Assembly: GCA_948616425.1 (NCBI GenBank)
Contig: CAPGBJ010000020.1
Span: forward strand, 25,708 to 89,707
Direction of reading: 5' to 3'
From: an uncultured Oscillospiraceae bacterium
GTDB lineage: Bacteria; Bacillota; Clostridia; Oscillospirales; Oscillospiraceae
DNA length: 64,000 nucleotides
The notes beneath the pieces were generated by a model, which saw nothing but the letters and a program-made list of their open reading frames with translations, did not search any database and was not told where the DNA came from. Position numbers and translations under genes: made by a program. Below, piece after piece: positions 1 through 9,061 of this stretch (within the stretch, counting starts at the first letter, position 1; each line of letters opens with the position of its first letter).

Positions 1-1986
1 GGGGCGGATCTGGTGATGATTGAGACCATGACCGATCTCCAGGAGTGCCGAGCGGCCCTGCTGGCGGTGAAGGAGAACAGTGACCTGCCTGTGCTGGTAT
101 CCATGACCTACGAGGAGCGGGGAAGGACCTTCCTGGGCCACTCGCCGGCCTGCGCGGCCCTGACACTGGAGGGGATGGGGGCGGATGTTATTGGCATCAA
201 CTGCTCCTTGGGCCCCCGGGAGATGCCCGCCCTCGTGGAGGAATTGACCCGGTGGACCACCCTGCCGATCTCGGTGAAGCCGAACGCCGGCCTGCCCGAC
301 CCCGGCGGGGCGGGGTACGACATCACGGCGGACGAGTTTGCCGAGGCCATGGCGGAGCTGACAGAACTGGGCGTCAAGTGCTATGGGGGCTGCTGCGGCA
401 CCACCCCGGAGTACATCGCCAAACTGTGCGACGCCCTGAAGGGGCGCACCATCCGGGCAATTCCCCGGCAGGTCCCCGCGGCGGTGTGCAGCCCAGTGTG
501 TGCCCTGCCCATTGACCGGGTGCGGGTCATCGGCGAGCGGATCAACCCCACCGGCAAGAAACGGATGAAGGAGGCCCTCCTCCGGGACGATATTGACTTT
601 ATGCTGGGTCAGGCGCTGGAGCAGACCCAAGCTGGGGCGGACATTCTGGATGTGAATGTGGGCCTGCCCGAGATCGACGAGGGCTCCATGATGGTCAAGG
701 TAGTAAAGGCCCTCCAGGGGGTGACGGACGCTCCGCTCCAGCTGGACTCCACCCGGCCCGAGGTGTTGGAAAAAGCCCTGCGTGTCTACTGTGGAAAGGC
801 CATTGTCAACTCCGTGAACGGGGATGAGGAGACACTGAACGCTATCCTGCCGCTGGTGAAAAAGTACGGTGCGGCGGTGGTAGGTCTTACTCTGGACAGG
901 AATGGCATTCCTCAGACGGCACAGGCGCGGGTGGACATCGCCCATCGAATTTTGAATAGGGCCCTATCCCTTGGCATCCGCCGGGAGGATGTATACATTG
1001 ACTGTTTGACCCTCACCGTGTCGGCGGAGCAGGCGGCGGCCTCTCAGACGCTGGAGGCCCTGACCCGGGTGAAGCAGGAACTGGGATTGAAGACAGTACT
1101 GGGGGTGTCCAATATCTCCTTTGGTCTGCCCGCCCGGCCCCTGGTGAACCAGAACTTCCTCACTATGGCCATGACAAAAGGGCTGGACCTGCCCATCATC
1201 AACCCCAACCTGGACGCTATGATGGCTGCTGTCCGGTGCTACCACCTGCTGATGAATATTGATGTCGAAGCCCGGGACTATATCGCCGCCTACTCGGGCG
1301 CCGCTGTGTCCACCTCCATCACTGCCGGAACTTCTGGGACTCAGGTTGCCGCTCCCTTGGGAGAGCGAACTTTGGAGCAAATCGTCATTGCCGGCTTGAA
1401 GGGGGAGGCGCCCGCCGCTACAGAAAAGCTGCTGGAGACGATGGAGGCCATGGCGGTGGTGGACGAGATCCTCATTCCCGCCTTGGACACAGTGGGCGCG
1501 GACTTTGAAGCTGGAAAGGTTTTCCTGCCCCAGCTCATTCAGGCAGCCGGGGCCGCCCAGGCGGCCTTTGAGGTGATCCGGGCGCGGCTGTCCGCCCAGC
1601 CCGGGGGGGAGCGCGCGCCCAGGGGAACCATCGTGCTGGCCACCGTTAAGGGGGATATCCACGACATCGGTAAAAATATTGTCAAGGTACTATTGGAAAA
1701 TTATGGCTATCCTGTGGTGGACTTGGGCAAAGATGTGGAGCCTGCCGCCGTGGTGGAGGCCGTCAAAAAGCACGCCGCTCCCCTGGTGGGGCTGTCTGCG
1801 CTGATGACCACCACCCTGGCCAGTATGGAGGCCACAATACGCCTGCTGCGGGCAGAGGAGATCCCCTGCAAGGTGGTGGTGGGCGGCGCGGTGCTCACAG
1901 AGGACTACGCCAGAAAAATCGGTGCCGATTTCTATGCCAAGGACGCCAAGGAGAGCGTGGACGTGGCCCGACAGGTGATTGGATAG
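1..1986 (+). CDS. metH: Methionine synthase, cobalamin-dependent (5' partial)
   Basis: Transfers a methyl group from methyltetrahydrofolate to homocysteine through cobalamin. The frame is open to base 1 and begins with a homocysteine-methyltransferase motif (GADLVMIETM), so the true start lies upstream; the GTG/ATG at 13-18 are internal. In order: the end of the homocysteine barrel with the zinc cysteines (GINCS, then GGCCGTT), the pterin-binding barrel (GERINPTGKK, about residues 175-430), the cobalamin cap, and the B12 domain with the DIHDIGKN histidine ligand loop near residue 555. It stops straight after the B12 domain, without the AdoMet reactivation domain of the long enterobacterial enzyme; this short form is common in Firmicutes. 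A strong terminator follows. Confidence 0.93.
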   Translation, partial: GADLVMIETMTDLQECRAALLAVKENSDLPVLVSMTYEERGRTFLGHSPACAALTLEGMGADVIGINCSLGPREMPALVEELTRWTTLPISVKPNAGLPDPGGAGYDITADEFAEAMAELTELGVKCYGGCCGTTPEYIAKLCDALKGRTIRAIPRQVPAAVCSPVCALPIDRVRVIGERINPTGKKRMKEALLRDDIDFMLGQALEQTQAGADILDVNVGLPEIDEGSMMVKVVKALQGVTDAPLQLDSTRPEVLEKALRVYCGKAIVNSVNGDEETLNAILPLVKKYGAAVVGLTLDRNGIPQTAQARVDIAHRILNRALSLGIRREDVYIDCLTLTVSAEQAAASQTLEALTRVKQELGLKTVLGVSNISFGLPARPLVNQNFLTMAMTKGLDLPIINPNLDAMMAAVRCYHLLMNIDVEARDYIAAYSGAAVSTSITAGTSGTQVAAPLGERTLEQIVIAGLKGEAPAATEKLLETMEAMAVVDEILIPALDTVGADFEAGKVFLPQLIQAAGAAQAAFEVIRARLSAQPGGERAPRGTIVLATVKGDIHDIGKNIVKVLLENYGYPVVDLGKDVEPAAVVEAVKKHAAPLVGLSALMTTTLASMEATIRLLRAEEIPCKVVVGGAVLTEDYARKIGADFYAKDAKESVDVARQVIG

Positions 1987-2005
1987 AGCGGACGGACAGA
2001 AGCGG

Positions 2006-2068
2006 CAGAAATCGCAGGGACCAGTTTCCACAGAAAAGGAGGGAACCGGTCCTTGCGATTTCTGTTTT
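2006..2068 (+). terminator. Terminator of methionine synthase
   Basis: A 17-bp stem (2006-2022 with 2048-2064, one G-T pair) is followed by TTTT, 20 bases after the metH stop. Confidence 0.8.
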
Positions 2069-2081
2069 GGCGTGATATAAT
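2053..2081 (+). promoter_or_regulatory. Putative sigma-70 type promoter for the lysozyme gene
   Basis: TTGCGA (2053-2058), a 17-base spacer and TATAAT (2076-2081). The -35 box overlaps the 3' arm of the metH terminator. The gene start is 33 bases downstream, with GGAGGAGG at about 2101-2108. Confidence 0.6.
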
Positions 2082-2114
2082 AAAAAAACCGTCGAAGTCT
2101 GGAGGAGGACGCAC

Positions 2115-3065
2115 ATGAACGAATATCCGTCTCAGCAGGAGCCGCGGGAGGAACGAGAGACACCCCGGCCTAATCGCCGGCCTTCAGGGCGGGGAGGCGG
2201 CTGGCTGGGCCGCCTGCCTCTGATTTTCTCTATTCTGGCTCTCATTTTTGCGGGGACTGCCCTGATTGTAGTCCTGCGGGGAGATAAGGAACCGGAGGTG
2301 CCGGAAGCTCCAGAGGAGCCAGTTACCTTCCGATTTGGGGACCGGGAGTTGACTCCCCTTGAGGGGATGCCCCTTAACCCCTACGACCGGGCTGGATTTT
2401 CTCTGGACCAGAGGGGTCGGGTTACCTATGAGAAGGACGGGAAACGGGCCAGGACGGGCATTGATGTGTCTGTCTATCAGAAGGAAATCGACTGGCAGGC
2501 GGTGGCCGCGGACGGAATTGACTTTGCCATCCTCCGCCTGGGCTACCGGGGGTATACCGAGGGCGGCCTGTTTATGGATCAGAGCTTTGAAGATAATATT
2601 CAGGGGGCGCTGGATGCCGGCCTGGAGGTGGGGGTCTACTTCTTTTCCCAGGCCATCACTCCGGAGGAGGCGGAGGCCGAGGCCGAGTATATTCTAAACG
2701 CTCTGCAAGGCCGTAAGCTTACCTACCCCATTGCCTTTGACTGGGAGCCTATTGCCCCAGGCAAACAGGCCCGTACTGACAATTTGGATGGGGAGACCCT
2801 CACTGGGTGTGCCGCAGCTTTCTGCCAGAGAGTTGAACAGGAGGGACTGTGCCCGGCCGTTTACTTTAATCAGACTCTGGGCTATCTCCGCTACGATCTG
2901 CGGGACTTGACGCAGTACGACCTGTGGTTGGCGGAGTATGACACCAAGCCAGATTTTTATTATCACTTTGATCTCTGGCAATACACTTCAACAGGACAGG
3001 TGGCTGGGATTCAGGGTGATGTGGATTTGGACTTGGACCTTCGCCCGACAGCGGAGGAGCGTTGA
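2115..3065 (+). CDS. Membrane-anchored GH25 lysozyme
   Basis: Predicted muramidase cleaving the MurNAc-GlcNAc bond of peptidoglycan. Residues 1-30 are polar and Arg/Pro-rich; about 33-55 form one transmembrane helix (LPLIFSILALIFAGTALIV), so the enzyme should be a signal-anchored protein with its domain outside. The GH25 domain covers about 112-310: GIDVSVYQ at its start, the strand DFAILRLGYRG, and the acidic FDWEP motif. The Shine-Dalgarno GGAGGAGG lies 6-7 bases before the ATG. It stands alone, between the metH terminator and a terminator shared with the convergent gene. Cell-wall turnover is inferred from the family. Confidence 0.88.
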   Translation: MNEYPSQQEPREERETPRPNRRPSGRGGGWLGRLPLIFSILALIFAGTALIVVLRGDKEPEVPEAPEEPVTFRFGDRELTPLEGMPLNPYDRAGFSLDQRGRVTYEKDGKRARTGIDVSVYQKEIDWQAVAADGIDFAILRLGYRGYTEGGLFMDQSFEDNIQGALDAGLEVGVYFFSQAITPEEAEAEAEYILNALQGRKLTYPIAFDWEPIAPGKQARTDNLDGETLTGCAAAFCQRVEQEGLCPAVYFNQTLGYLRYDLRDLTQYDLWLAEYDTKPDFYYHFDLWQYTSTGQVAGIQGDVDLDLDLRPTAEER

Positions 3066-3082
3066 GAGAATATCCGGTGTGG

Positions 3083-3114
3083 AAGGGCCTTTCTGACAGA
3101 GAAAGGCCCTTTTT
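3083..3114. terminator. Bidirectional terminator
   Basis: A perfect 11-bp stem (3083-3093 with 3101-3111), a 7-base loop, A residues on the left and T residues on the right. It lies between convergent reading frames ending at 3065 and 3118. Confidence 0.85.
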
Positions 3115-3117
3115 GTG

Positions 3118-3923
3118 CTAAAATGTGGTGATTTCCTTCCAGATATCTTGAGCAAATTGTTCCACCAGATTAAAATTTACATAAGGATTGTAAATAGATT
3201 CCAATTCGTCGTGCATGGATTTGGCCTGAGAGAGGGAATCTACCGCTTCGTCCACCAAGGCTGCGGAGACCTTCTTGGCGAAACGCAGACGGGGGCGGCT
3301 GCGCCGTACCAGATCACTGTCTGTTGCTGCATCCAGCCGGATACGGCGGTAGGGATTTTCGGGGAAGGGCAGTGCAGCAGTGGAAGTGAGAAATGCGAGA
3401 TCTCGTTGAGGAATCAGCAGATGTGCCAAGCGGTCAGGGGCCATAGGGTCGAGGCAGGCCACCACGTCGTAGCCGCTGGACACGGCCCCGGCCAGCAGAT
3501 GGAGCAGCATCTCGTGAGCCAGTCCGCAGCTGTCCGACAGGTCATAGATCCGGCCGCACTGGGCCAGGACTGTATCGAACAGACATATGGGCCCCTTGTG
3601 GGTAATGGCCCCCAAAAAACGTTGCTGGACTCGTCCCGGTTCCATATTTTTTCTTCGAGGGATTTCTCGGGCTAAGATTCCATGGGCTCGTTTGGCGAGC
3701 TTTTGTGATAGCGCGTCGGTCAGCAGGGTGGCCCGCTGATCCTCCATAATCTCTGCGGCCGCGTCAAGACAGCGGTAGGCCCTCTGGTAGCAGCCTTTAT
3801 ATCCCGCCATACAGGCCATAATCTCTTGCCGCAGTGTCCAGAGCGCTTCTTTTTCATAGCAGTTTCCCATGTTGACATATCGCTCCACCACGCCAGGGTA
3901 TTTGGGTTCAACTACGTGGGGCG
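3118..3923 (-). pseudogene. C-terminal portion of a split two-P-loop ATPase (PRK06851-like)
   Basis: The frame is open from a TGA near 4007 down to the stop at 3118 and includes TTPHVVEPKYPGVVERY with no convincing start upstream of it. GTG codons at about 3891/3888 and ATG (about residue 8) are the only candidates, and none is needed if this is a fragment. The protein resembles the later part of a roughly 360-residue Firmicutes ATPase: RFLGAITHKG begins the second domain and AKSMHDELESIYNPYVNF is the end. The second Walker A loop (expected GxxGxGKST) reads SDSCGLAHEML and is degenerate. The N-terminal part, with an intact first P-loop, lies at 21207-21490 on the same strand. Joined at TGGGGCG, the two give VDGTAPHVVEPKYPG in frame. 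Confidence 0.85.
3917..3923. other. Left attachment site core of the integrated element
   Basis: TGGGGCG here and at 21207-21213 marks where the ATPase gene is interrupted. Host sequence lies to the left, element sequence to the right. The element arm 3926-3942 is an imperfect inverted match (13 of 17) to 21183-21199 at the other end, as expected for the two arms of a serine-recombinase attP. Confidence 0.75.
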
Positions 3924-4257
3924 TTGTTCCACAAGGACACTGGACAAGCTGCTTAAATGTGGCGTAACTGCTGCCGATATGAGATTCAGACGATTTTCAG
4001 CCCGATAAGACTTATGGGGAAGTGTAGATATTACTATACGTCTTTTTGCTTTTATGGTAGAGATGCTTGGAAAAGGGCGACTTATATGACAGCGGCTGGG
4101 TCACCGACCTGGGAGACAATTGCAAAGCTGTATGTCCATCTGGAGTGTGAGACGAAGCTGAACAGCGATGAAATAGGGAGAAAAATTTAGCTTGACTTAA
4201 CGACCTGCGTGAAATAAGCTGTATTTAGAGTGGTCTGAGAGATTGGAGGTGGGTACA
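3924..4257. other. Left end of element, no confident gene
   Basis: About 330 bases of mixed composition. A 77-codon frame (3957-4190) has no Shine-Dalgarno; its C-terminal half looks protein-like but I cannot place it, so it may be a remnant. The final bases hold the ribosome site of the next gene (GGAGGT, 4245-4250). Confidence 0.5.
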
Positions 4258-5259
4258 TTGTATCTGCTGGATAGACCGGAATATCAGTTTTTAAGAACCG
4301 ACCCACACCTTGGAAGAAATATTATTTTCCTTACCTACGGGGGCAGCTATGCCTACGGCACCAACGTGGAAGGCTCTGATATTGACATCCGGGGCTGTAC
4401 CTTGAACAGCAAAGCGGACCTGCTGGGCATGGGTGATTTTGAACAGGTGGTGGACACAGAGACGGACACCACGGTGTATGCGTTCAACAAGCTGCTGACC
4501 CTGCTGATTAGCTGCAACCCCAATGTCATCGAGCTGCTGGGCTGCAAGCCGGAGCACTATCTGGTATTGACCCCCATTGGGAAACAACTGATTGATCAAC
4601 GGAAGATGTTTCTCTCACGCCGGGCGGCAATCTCGTTTGGCGGCTACGCCAACCAACAGCTCCGCCGCCTGGAAAATGCCCTAGCTCACGACGCCTACCC
4701 CGCCGAAGTCAAGGAGCGGCACATTGTGGGCTCGTGTGAGCATGCCATTTTCACCTTCCCGGAGCGATACCGAAGCTTTACTCCAGAACAGATCAAGTTG
4801 TCTGTTGCCGATGTGGACGGCAGTCCCCAGGTGGTGGCGGATATCCACATGGAGCGAGTCCCTCTGCGTACCCTCACCGGTATGATCAGTGAGCTGGTGG
4901 AGATCACCCGAAACTACGACAAAATCCACCACCGGAACAAAAAGAAGGATGACGCCCACCTGAACAAGCATGCCATGCACCTGGTGCGGCTCTATCTCAT
5001 GTGTCTGGACATTCTGGAGAAGGAGGAGATTGTCACCTTCCGGGCGGTGGACCACGACCTGTTGATGGACATCCGAAGCGGTGTCTACCAGAAGGAGGAT
5101 CACACCTTTAACTCCGCTTTTTACGATCTGCTGAACGGTTTGGAGAAGCGTCTGGACTACGCCAAAGAACATACCTCTCTCCCGGAGATGCCCGACCTGA
5201 CCCGGATTAAGGCGTTCCAGATGGAGGTCAACGAGAGGGTGGTGCGGGATGAAATTTAA
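4258..5259 (+). CDS. Nucleotidyltransferase-superfamily protein (COG3541-like)
   Basis: Pol-beta-type nucleotidyltransferase fold. The N-terminus has the hallmark GSYAYGTNVEGSDIDIRG (about residues 31-48): a GS helix start and the DxD metal pair, so the active site looks intact. The rest is helical with a basic stretch (HHRNKKKDDAHLNKHAMH). 333 residues from TTG at 4258, chosen because GGAGGT (4245-4250) sits 7 bases upstream; a TTG at 4243 is in frame but overlaps that site. It overlaps the next gene, a CCA-adding enzyme, by 11 bases (5249-5259), so the two are co-translated. Relatives are common in phages and near RNA-repair genes; the substrate is unknown. Confidence 0.75.
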   Translation: MYLLDRPEYQFLRTDPHLGRNIIFLTYGGSYAYGTNVEGSDIDIRGCTLNSKADLLGMGDFEQVVDTETDTTVYAFNKLLTLLISCNPNVIELLGCKPEHYLVLTPIGKQLIDQRKMFLSRRAAISFGGYANQQLRRLENALAHDAYPAEVKERHIVGSCEHAIFTFPERYRSFTPEQIKLSVADVDGSPQVVADIHMERVPLRTLTGMISELVEITRNYDKIHHRNKKKDDAHLNKHAMHLVRLYLMCLDILEKEEIVTFRAVDHDLLMDIRSGVYQKEDHTFNSAFYDLLNGLEKRLDYAKEHTSLPEMPDLTRIKAFQMEVNERVVRDEI

Positions 5260-6598
5260 GATTCCTTCTGGTGCGGAGCACATCCTTCAGGCGCTTACCG
5301 ATTCCGGCTATGAGGCCCACCTAGTGGGCGGCTGCGTGCGGGATCTGTTGAGGGGTGTTGAACCCCATGACTGGGATATCTGCACCTCCGCCCGTCCGGA
5401 GGAGACGGAGTCCTGCTTTGCAGGCCGTCGAATTATTGAGACGGGTCTCAAACATGGCACTGTCACAGTTCTGGAGGGCGGAGAACCCTATGAGATCACC
5501 ACCTACCGCACCGAGGGGCCCTACTCCGACAGCCGCCGGCCGGATTATGTGGAATTTGTCTCCAGCCTGGAGGCAGATCTGGCTCGGCGGGATTTTACCA
5601 TGAACGCCATCGCCCTGGGGCTGGATGGCAGTTTACAAGACCCCTTCGGCGGCGCGGATGATATCAAAGCTGGGCGAATCCGCTGTGTGGGGGAGCCTGC
5701 TCAACGGTTTCAGGAGGACGGCCTGCGGGTCATGCGGGCGCTGCGGTTTGGGGCGGTGTTTGGGTATGAAATTGAGGAAAGAACGACCCAGGCCATCCAC
5801 GAAAATCGCCACATGCTTCAGCATGTGGCGGCAGAGCGGATCAATGTGGAGCTGTGTAAGCTGCTGGTGGGTGACAAGGCCGGGGATATTTTACGGCAGT
5901 ACCCCGATGTGATGTGCCAGTTTTGGCCGGAGCTGGGGCCGCTGGTCACCCTGGAGCAGAATAACCCCTGGCACTGCTGGGGCGGCTGGGAACACACCAT
6001 CCGCACGGTGGAGGCCGCCCCATCTGATTTGGTTCTGCGGCTGACCATGCTCCTCCACGACATCGGCAAGCCGAGATGTAAGTCCACCGATGAGAACGGG
6101 ATCGACCACTTCTATGGACACCCAGCTGTCAGCACCAAGCTGGCCGATCAGATGCTTCGGGCGCTGAAATTCGACAACAAGACCCGGGAGCGGGTGGTGA
6201 TTCTAGTGGAATACCACGACGTGCAGATTCCATGTAAGGATCGCTCCATCCGCAAGTGGCTGGGCCGCCTGGGGCCGGAAAGCTTTTTCCAGCTTCTGGA
6301 GGTCAAGCGGGCGGACGGTATGGGACAGAGCTATGAGCTGGTAAAGAACCGGCTTGTCGAACTGGAGAAGATGAAAGCAAAAGCGGAGGAGATTGTCGCC
6401 CAGGGGCAGTGCTTTTCGCTGAAAGACTTGGCCGTCAATGGGCGGGATGTGATTGCGGCAGGAGTCGGACCTGGCCCGGAGGTGGGGCGGGTGTTGAATG
6501 GGCTTCTGGAACGGGTGCTGAATGGAGAGGTCCCCAATGAGCGGGAGGAGCTGCTTCGGCTGCTACGAACCGACGATGGTTCCTCTGTTGGGGTATAA
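5249..6598 (+). CDS. cca: CCA-adding tRNA nucleotidyltransferase with HD domain
   Basis: Adds or repairs the 3' CCA of tRNA. Class II enzyme of 449 residues. The head domain has GGCVRDLLRG and HDWDICT (metal-binding DxD), the arginine-rich RRDFTMNAIAL, and the PFGGADDIKAGRIRCVG turn. An HD-type domain follows (LLHDIGKP, about residue 270; YGHP; VEYHD), typical of the long bacterial form. Start ATG at 5249 lies inside the end of the upstream nucleotidyltransferase. It lies inside the 17-kb element rather than on host sequence; whether the chromosome carries another copy cannot be seen here. Confidence 0.9.
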   Translation: MKFKIPSGAEHILQALTDSGYEAHLVGGCVRDLLRGVEPHDWDICTSARPEETESCFAGRRIIETGLKHGTVTVLEGGEPYEITTYRTEGPYSDSRRPDYVEFVSSLEADLARRDFTMNAIALGLDGSLQDPFGGADDIKAGRIRCVGEPAQRFQEDGLRVMRALRFGAVFGYEIEERTTQAIHENRHMLQHVAAERINVELCKLLVGDKAGDILRQYPDVMCQFWPELGPLVTLEQNNPWHCWGGWEHTIRTVEAAPSDLVLRLTMLLHDIGKPRCKSTDENGIDHFYGHPAVSTKLADQMLRALKFDNKTRERVVILVEYHDVQIPCKDRSIRKWLGRLGPESFFQLLEVKRADGMGQSYELVKNRLVELEKMKAKAEEIVAQGQCFSLKDLAVNGRDVIAAGVGPGPEVGRVLNGLLERVLNGEVPNEREELLRLLRTDDGSSVGV

Positions 6599-6805
6599 TA
6601 CCTGCCCGGTCGTATGCTGGCATCGTCAGAGGCCAGGATACATAGTAGGGCGCGACCTCGCAGGGCTGTCCCGCTCGGAGCATGGGCGCCTTTGAGACGC
6701 TTCCGGAGCCAAAGGTCCGCAGTTCCTTGGTGAAGTAGGAGGCGGGAAGCAGGATGGCGGTGTTTTGAAATCGACTATGTTATATATGCATTTTTTGTAT
6801 TCCGT

Positions 6806-6856
6806 AAGCAAATACCTCCTTTGCCCATTCTATGCAGTCGGGAGGTATTTGCTTTT
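6806..6856 (+). terminator. Terminator-like hairpin downstream of cca
   Basis: A perfect 14-bp stem (6806-6819 with 6841-6854), a 21-base loop, then TTTT. It lies 208 bases after the cca stop. Confidence 0.6.
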
Positions 6857-6936
6857 ATACTACAGCTATGAAATTTAGTTTAGAAGCAGAAAAATCCCTC
6901 GCCACTGTGTATATTTCCATTTTTCAAACAGCGCCT

Positions 6937-6987
6937 AAAACAACTATGACGAAAGCATGTTTTTTCTGCTCTCGTCATAGTTGTTTT
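6937..6987. terminator. Long hairpin, terminator-like in both directions
   Basis: A perfect 16-bp stem (6937-6952 with 6972-6987) beginning AAAA and ending TTTT. It could be a bidirectional terminator or the relic of an element end. Confidence 0.5.
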
Positions 6988-7237
6988 ATAAACTTTAGGT
7001 AATTGCGAAAGTCAGTCCAGATAGGGAAAGGCTTGAGGGACGCAGCAATAGGCGGAGGTGATTGAGAGAATAGCGCACACCAAGCAGTTGTCCGCCGAGG
7101 GGTATCTAATTTTGAAAATGCGTTCCAACAAGCCTGCCTGTAGCATGATGCGCTTGCCTTTCAAGCATAAAAGTCATTCCATCGACTGGATTGTATTATA
7201 TCCGCTTCCATATTACAGTCATGTATTGCATTTTCCG

Positions 7238-7290
7238 CTTCATATAATCTACCGGAGGCGATTTTAGTGAAAAATCCTGTTTTAATTTTA
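7238..7290 (+). repeat. Left copy of a diverged ~53-base repeat
   Basis: Matches 19215-19267 at roughly three of four positions without gaps, including the core TACCGGAnGCGATTTTA. Both copies hold a ribosome site and start of a small frame (GTG at 7267, ATG in the other). They lie just outside the AT-rich catabolic module. Confidence 0.6.
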
Positions 7291-7380
7291 AACGAATCCC
7301 GCACGCCGTTGTTCAAGGCTGACGATAAGATAGTTTACCAGATTGTCACTACGTGGCTTGCAAAGGAGCTCCAGAAATAA
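7267..7380 (+). CDS. Small hypothetical protein (37 residues)
   Basis: GTG start behind CCGGAGGCG; sequence begins MKNPVLILNESRTPLF and ends with an amphipathic stretch (YQIVTTWLAKELQK). No family recognised. A second copy of its beginning, shortened to 11 codons by a stop, lies at about 19244, so this is probably a repeated element-associated frame. An 11-bp imperfect hairpin follows at 7391-7421. Confidence 0.35.
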   Translation: MKNPVLILNESRTPLFKADDKIVYQIVTTWLAKELQK

Positions 7381-7399
7381 CGAAATAAAAAGAGAGATA

Positions 7400-7729
7400 A
7401 CACCGCTTACGTTATCCCTCTGATAGTTCCTATTGATTGCGTTGTTTGTATAACGGTTTATCATAGTCTCAAGGGGTTTTATGATGGCTTTTTGGAGGGA
7501 CTACGGGTGTGTAACCAAGTTTTGATGCCAGCACCCGCATATTGTCTCCTTCATATGCCTGATCCATCAGAAGATAAACTGGTGGCTTAACCAGGCCAAG
7601 TTGCCGCAAAAAGGTCTGGTCTTCTGGAGCATCACTGCAGTTTTCCGGATTCTTTTCCAATGTCTTCTCTGATTTTTGCCCATCCCCTAAATCTATATTT
7701 TTTGTACAGGTTCCAGCCGGAGCCTGCAT
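7400..7729 (-). pseudogene. IS5-family transposase remnant
   Basis: The 7469-7729 frame contains LLMDQAYEGDNMRVLASKLG and TPVVPPK, the region around the second catalytic Asp of IS5-group DDE transposases. The frame stops soon after; the next conserved part (KPLETMINRYTNNAINR, resembling the E-region of the family) continues in another frame toward 7400. The N-terminal half is absent. No inverted repeats were found, so it is a dead fragment. It lies at the left edge of the AT-rich module. Confidence 0.65.
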
Positions 7730-7808
7730 TTTTATGTTCAGCTCCTCGTTTGACGATTACGAACATTGCCGGGTACATCGGGGAGCCCTTTTCAATAGGT
7801 AAGGTCGC

Positions 7809-8810
7809 TCATGTGTTGCCTTTCAGCAACGCTGCAACCTGTGTTATGAGTTCTTTATCTGGTAACCTGCGTTCAAGTTTGGAGGTTTCCACAATCAGTT
7901 TATAGATAGGGACATTTTCATTTTTGGCAACTTCGTTAAACGTATTCAAAAAACTAGAGTGGCATCCCGCAAAGCCGAGTACGAGGTCTTGCGGACAAAC
8001 CACAGATTTATAGTGATATTCAGCCATGGCTGGTGCCAACTTATGATCAATAAAATTGCAGAGCTTATATAAATCACAACCAGTTGCCACATTATTATGC
8101 TCCAGTGCGCCTACTAGAAGTTCAGTAGGGCAGTTTCCGGCAGATCTAGCCATACCCATAAGACCCGTATCCAGATATTCTGCTCCTGCATCTAAAGCAG
8201 CAAGTGCGTTGCCAACGGAAAGCCCCAAGTTGTTATGGCCATGGAAGCCGGCAGGTATGTTTACCAAGCCACATATTTTAGAAATATATTTATGCACTTC
8301 GTTTGGCAGCATTGTTCCAGCAGAATCCATAATTGTAATCTCATCAAGACCAGCTTCTTCAAGAAGTGCTGCTTCTGCTGCAAGTTTATCTACAGAAAGA
8401 ACATAGCACTTCATCATAGAAAAGAAACATTTTAAGCCGGATTCCTTGACCATTTTTATTGCTGAAACCGCATTGGCACCATTACCCGCATCAATTCCAA
8501 TGCGGAGAAATTTGATTCCCGACTCTTTGGCTTTGCGAATACGATCTGGTTCTGCATTTTGGGCGAGCATAAACATACCAAGTTCAGCCCTGGATGTATA
8601 TTTTTTTGCAATCTCTAAATATTCTGTATCATTTAGTGGGGCAATAGCAGGTTTTGCCTCATATGCGCCAAGACCATAGGCGTTTCCAAATTCGATTGTT
8701 GTAATTCCGCAGTCAATAAGATTATCAATTATCAGATCTGTCAATTTGGCGTTAAATCCACAACCGACAACATTTGCGCCGTCACGCAGGGTACAATCAA
8801 AAATCTTCAT
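7809..8810 (-). CDS. HMGL-like aldolase (4-hydroxy-2-oxovalerate aldolase type)
   Basis: Metal-dependent TIM-barrel carbon-carbon lyase or condensing enzyme. The start has the catalytic DCTLRDG (residues 5-11), followed by TTIEFGNAYG, and GFHGHNNLGLSVGN (about residues 190-205) gives the metal-binding HxHN loop. At 333 residues the length suits 4-hydroxy-2-oxoacid aldolases of the DmpG/MhpE group, though the C-terminus differs and no acylating acetaldehyde dehydrogenase partner is nearby. The substrate is therefore open. ATG at 8810 has GGAGGTGG 6 bases upstream. It is transcribed away from the peptide transporter operon and probably shares its control region (8811-9061). Confidence 0.78.
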   Translation of the reverse strand: MKIFDCTLRDGANVVGCGFNAKLTDLIIDNLIDCGITTIEFGNAYGLGAYEAKPAIAPLNDTEYLEIAKKYTSRAELGMFMLAQNAEPDRIRKAKESGIKFLRIGIDAGNGANAVSAIKMVKESGLKCFFSMMKCYVLSVDKLAAEAALLEEAGLDEITIMDSAGTMLPNEVHKYISKICGLVNIPAGFHGHNNLGLSVGNALAALDAGAEYLDTGLMGMARSAGNCPTELLVGALEHNNVATGCDLYKLCNFIDHKLAPAMAEYHYKSVVCPQDLVLGFAGCHSSFLNTFNEVAKNENVPIYKLIVETSKLERRLPDKELITQVAALLKGNT

Positions 8811-9061
8811 GGGGCCACCTCCAAATAATTTATAATTTTAGCATAACATAAGTGATACGACCATGTAAAATCCCTTTTTTTTATTACCGACATAACAAAA
8901 CAATATAAGGATGTTCCAATATACAGTTGGGTAATTTTGACTATTCAAAAATGTTATCATGCAATTAAATTTATAATATTTTACAAAAATGGGCATTATA
9001 TATTATTATTATACATGTCAGGACAACGAAACCCTGGGGAAGTATTAGAAAGGAGAAAAGA
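8811..9061. promoter_or_regulatory. Divergent control region of the catabolic module
   Basis: 251 very AT-rich bases between the leftward aldolase and the rightward transporter operon. Several ATAAC/GTTAT half-sites (about 8841-8901 and 8950) would suit the module's LysR regulator. TTTACA (about 8980) and TTGACT (about 8937) are possible -35 boxes, but no single promoter stands out. AAAGGAG (about 9050) is the ribosome site of the next gene. Confidence 0.45.

Larger units (their letters stand above)
6599..7266. other. Gene-poor interval with two strong hairpins
   Basis: Starts GC-rich (to about 6770) and becomes AT-rich, marking the change from cca-like to module-like composition. Apart from the hairpins at 6806-6854 and 6937-6987 I see no gene; frames here lack ribosome sites and recognisable protein. 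Confidence 0.5.

Noticed and set aside
3118..3891. Independent 257-residue gene starting at GTG 3891
   Set aside because: The protein-like frame continues upstream of that codon into TTPHVVEPKYPG, which joins the N-terminal half at 21207; better read as a fragment.
3957..4190. A 77-codon gene at the left end of the element
   Set aside because: No ribosome site or recognisable family; kept only as a possible remnant.
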